In this document: piece by piece, positions 53,711-62,350 of the stretch
Layout of the letters: every line of letters starts with the position of its first letter
How positions within the stretch are numbered: the first letter of the stretch is position 1
Assembly (NCBI RefSeq): GCF_041261205.1
Contig: NZ_JBGCCH010000002.1
Coordinates: 1 to 64,000, forward strand
From: Catenulispora sp. MAP5-51
GTDB taxonomy: Bacteria > Actinomycetota > Actinomycetes > Streptomycetales > Catenulisporaceae
Length of the DNA stretch: 64,000 nucleotides
Direction of reading: 5' to 3'
Program-made: the position numbers and the translations under genes
The notes under the pieces: model-generated
The model's database searches: none
Told to the model about the DNA's origin: nothing
What the model saw: the letters and a program-made list of their open reading frames with translations, nothing else

Positions 53711-55912
53711 TCACCGCGCCGTCAGCTGCGCGGGCAGCGGCGCGTGGTGCACCACGTGCAACCGCGACACCGCACGGGTCAGCACCACATACAGCCGCCG
53801 CAGCCCCCGCGGCTCCGCGGCCACGATCTCCGCCGGCTCCAACACCAGCACCTGGTCGTACTCCAGGCCCTTGGCCAGCGTCGCGGGCACCACGACCAAG
53901 CGCGGGCCGGCCGTCTCGGCCAGCAGCGACTCGACCAGCTCCGCCTCGGTCTCGGTGGCGCCCTCGATCGCCGGGGCCGCGGGCTCCGATCCGAGCACGG
54001 AGTGCTCCACCCCGGCGGCGTCCAGGGCCGCCGCGACCTCGGCGGCCCGGGCGTCGGCGGTGATCAGGCCGACCGAGCCCTCCTGAACCGCCAAAGCCAG
54101 CTGCGCGGCGGTGACCATGGTGTCGACGAGGTCTGCATCACCGGCGACCGCGTCGATCTCCAACGAACCGCCCTGCTGCCGGACCGAGGTCGGCGGCAGC
54201 AGTCCCGGTGCCGCGTCGGGCAGGAGCTTCGCCGCGAAGTCGATGATCTGCCGCGGGACGCGGAAGCCGAGCGTCAGCTCCTCGATCACCGCTTCGGGTT
54301 TGCCGAGGTGCTTCAGCGTCTCCGCCCAGGACGGCGTGGCCCAGGGCGTGGTGCCCTGCGCGATGTCGCCGAGGACCGTGACGCTGCCGGTCGAGCACCG
54401 CCGTCCGACCGCGCGGTACTGCATCGCCGACAGGTCCTGCGCTTCGTCGAGGACCACGTGCGCCAGCGAGGGCAGCCGGTCGAGCTGGTCGTGCGCCTCG
54501 TCGACGAGCACCGCGTCGGCGCTGGACCACTTGGCCGTCCCCGGAGTGCGCGGCACCTTCGGACGCGTCGCGGTCCACAGGATCGCGGCCTGTTCCTCCG
54601 GCGTCAGAATGCCCTCGGCGGCACCGGCGAGCGCCTCCGGGTCGGCGTACAGCTCGAAGACCACCTTCAGCGGGTCGATCGCCGGCCAGAGCAGATCCAC
54701 GGCCTTGCGGACCTCGCTCGTCCGCGCGACAGCGTTCTGCGTCCGGTCGTCCGTGGCCTCCCCGGCGACCTCCATGCGGTACAGAACCGCGTGTGCGATG
54801 CGCGGCGCGAGCATCGCACGCCCCGCGCCGTAGCGGACGTCGCGCTCCTTGGTGCCCTCGATCAGCTCGTCGATCTCGGACGCCGGAACGCGCCAGCGCC
54901 GCGAGCCGCGCACGATCATGATCCCGTCGGGCAGCGCCTCCCGCGCCGTCCGCAGCCGGGACCAGATGGCGTTGTGCAGGACCTCGGCCATGCGCGCGTC
55001 GCCCTTGACCACGCCCGATTCCGGCGGGTCCGCCGCGGTGATCTTCACCCGCGCCACCAGGTCGTCGACCGTGGTCTGGCCGACCTCGATCTCGCCCAGG
55101 GCCGGCAGCACCTGCTCGATGTACTTCAGGAACTCCTTGTTCGGCCCCACGACCAGGGAACCGCCGCGCCGGAGCCGGTCGCGGTGCGCGTAGAGCAGGA
55201 ACGCGACGCGGTGCAGGCCGACCGCGGTCTTCCCGGTGCCGGGGGCTCCCTGGACGCAGACGCTGACGTTCACGTCGGCCCGGACGATCTCGTCCTGCTC
55301 GGGCTGGATCGTCGACACGATGTCGCGCATCGGCCCCGAGCGCGGGCGCTCGATCTCGTCGGTCAGGATGCGGCTCGCACCGGGCTGTCCGGCCGGCGCG
55401 ACGGCGGCAGCCGCACCGGTACCGGAATCCGTCTGTGCATCCGTCTGTGCATCTTTCTCCGCATCGGACAGGGGCTCGTCTTCGTACCCTGTGATGACCC
55501 CATGGCCGAAACCGAAGCGGCGGCGGCGGTCCAGCCCCATCGGCACCTTCGGCGTGGCCCGGTAGAAGGCCGTGGAGACCGGGGCGCGCCAGTCGATGAC
55601 CATGGGCTCGCCGGTCGCGTCGTGCACGTGGCGGCGGCCGATGTAGTAGTGCTCGGAGTGGAACTCGCCGGCCTCGGGGGCGTCGCCGTAGTCGAGGCGG
55701 CCGAAGAACAGCGGGACGTTCGGATCGTCCATCAGCGCCTTGGCCCGGGAGCGCAGGGCGGCCAGGAGGTTCTCGGTCGAGACGGCGTTGCCGCCCTCGG
55801 CCCGCAGGGTCAGCGCCTCGTCGCGCATCGCCTTGAGCGCCGAGCGGGACTCCTCGAGGTGGGACTGCTCGGCGACCACGACTGGATCGGCGGCGTCACT
55901 GGTTTCGGGCAT
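53711..55912 (-). CDS. helR: RNA polymerase recycling ATPase HelR
   Basis: A 733-residue UvrD/Rep-like superfamily 1 ATPase of the HelD/HelR type. In Streptomyces and mycobacteria, HelR displaces rifamycin-bound RNA polymerase and recycles stalled enzyme. Walker A is GAPGTGKT (222-229), motif II is in HVVLDEAQDLS, and there are HelR-type GDIAQGTTPWATPSW and RLYVVLTRAVSRLHVVHH motifs. The N-terminal coiled coil (about residues 10-60) and FFGRLDYG segment are typical. AGGAG 8 nt before ATG 55912. The ~200-bp upstream region has a 19-bp inverted repeat. Confidence 0.9.
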   Translation of the reverse strand: MPETSDAADPVVVAEQSHLEESRSALKAMRDEALTLRAEGGNAVSTENLLAALRSRAKALMDDPNVPLFFGRLDYGDAPEAGEFHSEHYYIGRRHVHDATGEPMVIDWRAPVSTAFYRATPKVPMGLDRRRRFGFGHGVITGYEDEPLSDAEKDAQTDAQTDSGTGAAAAVAPAGQPGASRILTDEIERPRSGPMRDIVSTIQPEQDEIVRADVNVSVCVQGAPGTGKTAVGLHRVAFLLYAHRDRLRRGGSLVVGPNKEFLKYIEQVLPALGEIEVGQTTVDDLVARVKITAADPPESGVVKGDARMAEVLHNAIWSRLRTAREALPDGIMIVRGSRRWRVPASEIDELIEGTKERDVRYGAGRAMLAPRIAHAVLYRMEVAGEATDDRTQNAVARTSEVRKAVDLLWPAIDPLKVVFELYADPEALAGAAEGILTPEEQAAILWTATRPKVPRTPGTAKWSSADAVLVDEAHDQLDRLPSLAHVVLDEAQDLSAMQYRAVGRRCSTGSVTVLGDIAQGTTPWATPSWAETLKHLGKPEAVIEELTLGFRVPRQIIDFAAKLLPDAAPGLLPPTSVRQQGGSLEIDAVAGDADLVDTMVTAAQLALAVQEGSVGLITADARAAEVAAALDAAGVEHSVLGSEPAAPAIEGATETEAELVESLLAETAGPRLVVVPATLAKGLEYDQVLVLEPAEIVAAEPRGLRRLYVVLTRAVSRLHVVHHAPLPAQLTAR

Positions 55913-56003
55913 GCCGGACTCCTGAAGAAGTAGAGGAAGGAACGCGCGCACGCCGGATCGGCGCGGGGCGCGTTGGAGGTTCTTCAGGCAGAGGTCCGCG
56001 CAG

Positions 56004-56022
56004 TTCCGTAAGGGTCGGAACG
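56004..56022. promoter_or_regulatory. 19-bp inverted repeat upstream of helR
   Basis: GTTCCG-TAAGGGT-CGGAAC lies about 92 bp before the helR start. HelR genes often carry a 19-bp rifamycin-associated element; this repeat is similar in length, but I cannot confirm the sequence matches it. Confidence 0.4.
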
Positions 56023-56116
56023 GCCGTACGTGCCGGGCAAGGCGCAGAAGCCTAGCACATGGCCGAGGGGTGAACTAACGCGCTGACCACGCCCGACCCG
56101 CCTTGGCGCACGGGTC

Positions 56117-56449
56117 TCACCGGTCCCAGCGGTAGGCCCTCTCGACCTTCCCTACGTGCAGCGCGATGTGCTGGTACCACGTCGCCCGGCCCTCGTTGCG
56201 GGCCTCGGTGTGGTCGGGGTGGACACGCCACTGCTTGATGGACTCCTCGTCGGAGAAGTACGCGACGGTGATCCCGAAGCCGTTCGCATCGCGCGCGGAA
56301 TCGGCGCCGAGATAGCCGGGCTGGCGCGCGACAAGCTCGTCCATCCGTTGCGCGGCCTCGGCGTAGCCGTTGTCGCCCTCAGTGCGCTGCGACGCGAACA
56401 CCACCATGTAGTACGGCGGCTCGGGTGTTTCCGCGGGACGAGTGGACAT
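56117..56449 (-). CDS. Antibiotic biosynthesis monooxygenase-fold protein
   Basis: A 110-residue dimeric alpha/beta-barrel protein of the ABM/EthD-like type. Core pattern: YYMVVFASQRTEGDNGYAEAAQRMDELVARQPGYLGADSARDANGFGITVAYFSDEESIKQWRVHPDHTEARNEGRATWYQHIALHVGKVERAY (read in parts from the sequence, it includes the family's PGYLG and W-x(2)-H segments). Similar small enzymes act on quinols or haem, but the substrate is unknown. ATG 56449 (MSTRPA) is preferred to an upstream start at 56473. Confidence 0.82.
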   Translation of the reverse strand: MSTRPAETPEPPYYMVVFASQRTEGDNGYAEAAQRMDELVARQPGYLGADSARDANGFGITVAYFSDEESIKQWRVHPDHTEARNEGRATWYQHIALHVGKVERAYRWDR

Positions 56450-56540
56450 CGGGCGACCCCTCCGGTCAGACACGGCGCTGGAGCGCCAGTCTGACAGAAA
56501 CGATCACTCTAGGACCGGTCCGGCATCCGTCCCGGCGGCG

Positions 56541-57239
56541 CTACCCCAGCAGCTTGCGCCAGGTGGCGACCTTCTCCACGTCCACCGGCGAATCCCACGT
56601 CCCGGAGGCCCGCACCGCGGTGCCCACGTGGAAGGCGTCTAGCCCGGCGGCCCGCAGCGCCGGCAGCGCCTCCTGCGTCAGGCCGCCGCCGACCAGCACC
56701 CGCGGCCCGCCGGCCGCCCGCTCGCGCTCGGCCTCGGCCCGAAGCACCTCGAGCCCGTCGCCGGAGGCCTTGAAGCCGCCCGAGGTGAGCATCGTGTCCA
56801 GACCCGGCATCCGGCGCACCGCGTCGTACACGGCCGCGCGGTTCGGCGCGGCGTCGATCGCTTTGTGGAACGTCCACTTCGCGCCGCCGAGGGCGTCCAG
56901 AACCGCGCCGACGGCCTCCACGTCGACCGTGCCGTCCGGATCGAGCCACCCCAGGACGAACTCCTGCGCACCGGCCCGCCGCAAGGCCTCCGCTGTGTGA
57001 ACGAGCTCTGCCACACCCTGCACACCGCCGGCCGAGAAGCCGTCCCGGCGCCGGATCATCACCCGCAGCGGGACGTCCACGGCCGCGCGGATCGCCTCGA
57101 AGGTCTCCAGGGACGGGTCGAAGCCGGAGTACTCCATCGCCGAGACCAGTTCCAGGCGGTCGGCGCCGCCGGCCACGGCGGCGCGGGCGTCGTCGGCATC
57201 GACGGCGATGACTTCGAGCAGGGGCGTCGGATCAGACAT
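56541..57239 (-). CDS. cutC: CutC family protein
   Basis: A 232-residue TIM-barrel protein of the CutC family, historically called copper homeostasis protein. Markers are LLEVIAVDADDARAAVAGGADRLELVS, VMIRRRDGFSAGG and VLVGGGLTQEALPAL. The ATG at 57239 (MSDPTP) fits the family length; an upstream GTG/ATG region at 57311 is rejected. The enzymatic role is unproven. Divergent from pbpA. Confidence 0.92.
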   Translation of the reverse strand: MSDPTPLLEVIAVDADDARAAVAGGADRLELVSAMEYSGFDPSLETFEAIRAAVDVPLRVMIRRRDGFSAGGVQGVAELVHTAEALRRAGAQEFVLGWLDPDGTVDVEAVGAVLDALGGAKWTFHKAIDAAPNRAAVYDAVRRMPGLDTMLTSGGFKASGDGLEVLRAEAERERAAGGPRVLVGGGLTQEALPALRAAGLDAFHVGTAVRASGTWDSPVDVEKVATWRKLLG

Positions 57240-57403
57240 AGGTGGCAGCCTGCCATGGATCGGTGATCGGAGACGAGCACCGGGGGCGGCCCGGGGTGTG
57301 TCGGACGACAACGGATCCGGGCCCTCGCGGCGTTCACTATGGCGAGGAGTGTCACCCTCCGAAGACGACCACTGGACGACTACTAGGCGAGCGGATACAA
57401 AAC

Positions 57404-58876
57404 GTGAACAAGCCGATCAGGCGGGTCGCCATATTCTGCTTCCTGCTCATCGGCAGCCTGCTGGTGGGTTCCAACTACCTCCAGGTGATCAACGCCGACA
57501 GCTACAAGGCCCGCGCCGGCAACCAGCGCATCAAGCTCGACCAGTACGCCTACCCGCGAGGCCGGATCCTCACGGCGGACGGCACGGTCATCGCGGACTC
57601 GGTGCCCTCCGGCGGCATCTCGTACAAGTACCAGCGCCAGTACCCGCTGAAGTCCGACTACGCCAACGTCGCCGGCTACAAGACAATGGATTACGGGGCC
57701 TCGGACATCGAGTCCATCCTCGACAAGTACCTGGCGGGCACTGACAGCTCGGAGTCCGTGGCCAACTTCATGGACACGCTGACCGGCAAGTCCAAGAAGG
57801 GCGGCGACGTCCAGCTCACGGTGCAGAACGCGGTCCAGCAGACCGCCGTCAGCAAGATGACCGGCAAGACGGGTTCGGTGGTGGCGCTGGACCCGACGAC
57901 CGGGGCGATCCTGGCGATGTACTCCAACCCGGCCTTCGACCCCAACGGGATAGCGTCGAACGACGGCGACACCGCCGCCGCCGCGGGCAAGGTCCTGGAC
58001 GGGCAGAAGGACAAGCCGAACCTGAACCACGCGATCGGCGAGAACTACCCGCCCGGCTCGGTGTTCAAGATCGTCACCGCGGCCGCCGCCCTGGACACCG
58101 GCAAGTTCACCGAGACCGGCCAGACCAACGCCCCGCGCGGCCCGCTGACCTGGTCCGGGGGCACGATGCTGCGCAACGAGGACGGCGACTGCGCGGGAAC
58201 GGACCTCAAGACCGCGCTCGCGCAGTCCTGCAACTCCGTCTACGGCTGGATCGGCGACCAACTCGGCCCGCAGATCATGGCCCAGTACGCCTCGAAGTTC
58301 GGCTTCAACACCCCGGGCCTGAAGATCCCGATGACGGTGGCCCAGTCCAACTTCCCCACCTTCAGCCAGATCGGCAGCGACTCGGTCACCCTGGCCCAGG
58401 CCTCCGTCGGCCAGAACGACACCCAGGTCACCCCCCTGCAGGCGGCGATGATCGCCGGCGCGGTGGCCGACGGCGGCACCATCATGCAGCCCTACCTGGT
58501 CGACAAGGAGACCGCCCCCAACGGCCACGTGACCTACAAGGGCTCGGACCACCGCCGCCAACTCAGCCAGGCGATGAGCCCGGCGACCGCGAGCACCCTG
58601 GACGACATGATGAAGAACGTCGTCACCGCCGGCACCGCGCAGCAGGACGCGGTCAGCGGCGTGCAGATGGGGGCCAAGACCGGCACCGCGCAGCGCGGCC
58701 AGAACCAGAACCCGCTGGCCTGGTTCGTCTGCTACGCCACGGCCAACGGCAAGCACGTCGCCGTGGCGGTGATGGTCCAGACCGACAACCCCTCGGTCCG
58801 CGACACCATCTCCGGTGCGCAGTACGCCGGCCCGGTCGCGACGGCGGTGCTGAAGGCGGCGCTGGGGGTGGGTTAG
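57404..58876 (+). CDS. pbpA: Class B penicillin-binding protein PbpA
   Basis: A 490-residue peptidoglycan transpeptidase. One N-terminal membrane anchor (residues 8-28) is followed by a dimerisation domain (PRGRILTADGTVIADS) and a C-terminal transpeptidase. The active-site SxxK is S219-K222 (PPGSVFK), SxN is S275-C-N277, and KTG is K425-T-G427 (KTGTAQ). GTG start; ribosome site AGCGGATAC is weak. RodA/FtsW partners are not in the window. It converges on the PTS permease gene. Confidence 0.93.
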   Translation: MNKPIRRVAIFCFLLIGSLLVGSNYLQVINADSYKARAGNQRIKLDQYAYPRGRILTADGTVIADSVPSGGISYKYQRQYPLKSDYANVAGYKTMDYGASDIESILDKYLAGTDSSESVANFMDTLTGKSKKGGDVQLTVQNAVQQTAVSKMTGKTGSVVALDPTTGAILAMYSNPAFDPNGIASNDGDTAAAAGKVLDGQKDKPNLNHAIGENYPPGSVFKIVTAAAALDTGKFTETGQTNAPRGPLTWSGGTMLRNEDGDCAGTDLKTALAQSCNSVYGWIGDQLGPQIMAQYASKFGFNTPGLKIPMTVAQSNFPTFSQIGSDSVTLAQASVGQNDTQVTPLQAAMIAGAVADGGTIMQPYLVDKETAPNGHVTYKGSDHRRQLSQAMSPATASTLDDMMKNVVTAGTAQQDAVSGVQMGAKTGTAQRGQNQNPLAWFVCYATANGKHVAVAVMVQTDNPSVRDTISGAQYAGPVATAVLKAALGVG

Positions 58877-58886
58877 CGGCGCATCA

Positions 58887-58912
58887 GGAGCCTTCTTCCC
58901 GCGGCGGGCTCC
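58887..58912. terminator. Candidate terminator between pbpA and nagE
   Basis: GGAGCC (58887-58892)/GGCTCC (58907-58912) with an inner CCCGC/GCGGG pairing. Short but well placed, overlapping the intergenic gap of 39 bp. Confidence 0.4.
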
Positions 58913-58915
58913 CCG

Positions 58916-60241
<1,326 letters not shown>

Positions 60242-60320
60242 CAGGTGGTCCTCTCGGTGTGCCACGTAGTGCCAGCCCCGCAGCCGCTCCCGGCGAACCG
60301 CCGGTCAGTTCCCCGCCCGG

Positions 60321-61079
60321 TCAGGGATTGCGGACGATCGGACGCGCGGCCTGCGCGAGCGGCACCCACAGCTGGTACCGGTCCGCGCGATAAGCAGACG
60401 TCGCATATTCCACTTGCACATCTTCCGCAAAAGAACGCCTGGCCATGATCAGGACTACGCCGTCAGAGCGAATTCCGAGAAGCGGCGCGTCCTCGGCGGC
60501 GGTGGTGGCGGCTTCGATCGACTGTTCACCCCAGGTGAGTACGATCCCATACTCCGCGGCCAGATACTGGTACAACGACTCAGGAGCCCCGGCTTCCACG
60601 AGCCCTGGCACGATCCGCTCCGGCAGGTGCGTGCGCTCGATGGCCATCGGGATGCCGTCGGCGTAGCGCAGCCGCACCAGGCGGACCACCGGCTCGCCGG
60701 ACTCCACCTCCAGATGGCCGGCCAGCGCGCTGGAGGCATGGATGCGCTCGAAGGACAGGGTGCGCGAGCTGGCGGTCATGCCGCGGCGGCGCATGTCCTC
60801 GGTGAAGCCGACCAGGCGGATCTGCACGTCCATCTTCGGCTGCGCGACGAAGGTCCCGCGGCCCAGGCGGCGCTCCAGGCGGCCGTCGGCGACGAGCGCG
60901 TTGATCGCCTGACGCACCGTCATCCGGCTCAGACCGTGCTGCTCGGCGAGATCGCGCTCGGAGGGGATCGGTGATCCCGGTCCCAGACCCTCCGAGATCA
61001 TCCGGCCCAACAGGTCCTTGAGCTGCAGATGCTTCGGCACGGAGCTGGTCGGGTCGATGCCCGCGGGCTCTTCGCTCAT
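60321..61079 (-). CDS. GntR/HutC regulator (DasR/NagR-like)
   Basis: A 252-residue GntR-family repressor of the HutC subgroup. The winged helix is PKHLQLKDLLGRMISEGLGPGSPIPSERDLAEQHGLSRMTVRQAINALVADGRLERRLGRGTFVA. The UTRA effector domain (about 85-240) contains VVRLVRLRYADGIPMAIERTHLP. In streptomycetes the homologue DasR senses glucosamine-6-phosphate and represses GlcNAc uptake. A dre-like site lies 4 bp upstream of the ATG, suggesting autoregulation. Located between the EIIC and EIIB genes. Confidence 0.9.
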   Translation of the reverse strand: MSEEPAGIDPTSSVPKHLQLKDLLGRMISEGLGPGSPIPSERDLAEQHGLSRMTVRQAINALVADGRLERRLGRGTFVAQPKMDVQIRLVGFTEDMRRRGMTASSRTLSFERIHASSALAGHLEVESGEPVVRLVRLRYADGIPMAIERTHLPERIVPGLVEAGAPESLYQYLAAEYGIVLTWGEQSIEAATTAAEDAPLLGIRSDGVVLIMARRSFAEDVQVEYATSAYRADRYQLWVPLAQAARPIVRNP

Positions 61080-61082
61080 GTC

Positions 61083-61098
61083 ACCGGACTAGACCACC
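61083..61098. promoter_or_regulatory. dre-like operator
   Basis: ACCGGACTAGACCACC matches the DasR responsive element ACTGGTCTAGACCACT at 13 of 16 positions. It immediately precedes the regulator gene. Confidence 0.72.
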
Positions 61099-61286
61099 GG
61101 CGCCACATCGGTGTCAACTACTGGCAGGCGTCTTACCACCACCGACCCGCGCGCCGGCCGGCTTCACAGACGGCTCAGCGGGCCGGTGGGTCATCAAGCC
61201 TTTGACTGTTTAGTGGGATAATGTCCGAGTTGTCAGCAACCCGGGCCCGCCATATGGCGGGCCCGGTGCGAGTAAGGAGAGTTGCC

Positions 61287-61517
61287 GTGAGCAAGGCCGA
61301 GCAGATCATCGCCGGACTGGGCGGCGCCGACAACATCGTCGAGCTGGAGCCCTGCATCACCCGGCTGCGCACCGAGGTACGGGACGGCTCCAAGGTCAAC
61401 GAGGCGGCCCTGCGGGCGGCCGGGGCCCACGGGGTGATGAAGGTCGGGAACAACGTGCAGGTGGTGGTCGGGCCGGAGGCGGACTCCATCGCCAACGACA
61501 TCGAGGACTTGATGTAG
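61287..61517 (+). CDS. PTS EIIB component (GlcNAc type)
   Basis: A 76-residue stand-alone EIIB domain of the glucose family. The phosphorylated cysteine is C23 in ELEPCITRLRTEV, followed by the standard LRAAGAHGVMKVGNNVQVVVGPEAD. GTG 61287 (VSKAEQ) has AAGGAG 6-11 nt upstream. It passes phosphate from EIIA to GlcNAc held by the EIIC. Equivalent to NagF of streptomycetes. First of four + strand PTS genes. Confidence 0.92.
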   Translation: MSKAEQIIAGLGGADNIVELEPCITRLRTEVRDGSKVNEAALRAAGAHGVMKVGNNVQVVVGPEADSIANDIEDLM

Positions 61518-61597
61518 CGCCCCGAGGTAAGGCACAGGCCCCCTTGCGCGTGCGCACCCATCGGCGTCCAGCGCCCCGAGTACCACGAGTGAGCACC

Positions 61598-62047
61598 ATG
61601 GACATCTACATCTCCTCCCCGCTGACCGGCACCGCGATCGGCCTGACCGAGGTCCCCGACCCGGTGTTCGCCGGATCCCTGGTGGGCCCCGGCGCCGCCG
61701 TCGACCCCGAGCGCGCGCCGCAGGTCGCCGTGGCCCCGATCGCCGGCCGGCTGGTGAAGCTCAAGCCGCACGCCTTCGTCGTGCAGTCCGCGGACGGCCG
61801 CGGCGTGCTGGTCCACCTGGGCATAGACACGGTGAACCTGGAGGGCCGCGGCTTCGAGCTGATCGCGACCGAGGGCGAGCAGTTGCGGGCCGGCCAGCCG
61901 ATCGTGACCTGGAACCCGGCCGAGGTCCAGGCCCGCGGGCTGTCCCCGGTGAGCCCGGTGATCGCGCTGGACGCCGAGTCCGCGGCCATCGACGCGATCG
62001 TCAACGGGGCCGTGAGCGCCGGCGACGAGCTGTTCCACTGGCGCTGA
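61598..62047 (+). CDS. crr: PTS EIIA component (Crr type)
   Basis: A 149-residue EIIA of the glucose family. The two active-site histidines are in KLKPHAF (H58) and VLVHLGIDTV (H73, the phosphorylated residue). The VAPIAGRLVKL and GQPIVTWNP blocks are standard. ATG 61598 is used; GTG at 61589 would add three residues. It takes phosphate from HPr and gives it to the EIIB. Confidence 0.93.
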   Translation: MDIYISSPLTGTAIGLTEVPDPVFAGSLVGPGAAVDPERAPQVAVAPIAGRLVKLKPHAFVVQSADGRGVLVHLGIDTVNLEGRGFELIATEGEQLRAGQPIVTWNPAEVQARGLSPVSPVIALDAESAAIDAIVNGAVSAGDELFHWR

Positions 62048-62080
62048 CCCGCCCGCCTTTCATTGATTAAGGACCCTTAT

Positions 62081-62350
62081 ATGCCCCAGCGCACCGTGAC
62101 CGTGGCCTCCAAGGTGGGGCTGCACGCCCGCCCGGCGGCGGTCTTCGTGAAGAAGGCCGGCGAGCAGCCGGTCCCGGTGACCCTGGCCAAGGACGGCGGC
62201 AGCCCGGTGAACGCCAAGTCGATGCTCGCGGTGATGTCCCTGGACGTGCGCGGCGGGGAGCGGGTGACGCTGGCCGCCGCCGACGGCGAGGGCGCGGCGC
62301 GGGCCGTGGACGAGCTGGCCGACCTGTTGGAGACCGACCTCGATGGCTGA
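62081..62350 (+). CDS. ptsH: Phosphocarrier HPr
   Basis: An 89-residue HPr. The phosphohistidine is H15 in VGLHARPAAVFV. The regulatory-type serine is S47 in NAKSMLAVMSL, but actinomycete HPr is not always phosphorylated there. ATG 62081 follows AAGGA about 9 nt upstream. Its stop overlaps the enzyme I start by 8 nt, implying coupled translation. Confidence 0.95.
   Translation: MPQRTVTVASKVGLHARPAAVFVKKAGEQPVPVTLAKDGGSPVNAKSMLAVMSLDVRGGERVTLAAADGEGAARAVDELADLLETDLDG

Noticed and set aside
56035-56064. GGGCAAGGCGCAGAAGCC upstream of helR as the rifamycin-associated element
   Set aside because: Symmetry is poor and I do not recall the consensus well enough; only the better inverted repeat at 56004 is reported.
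60242-60320. GACCACC next to the EIIC ribosome site as a second dre
   Set aside because: Only a half-site (about 7 of 16 matches); too weak to call.
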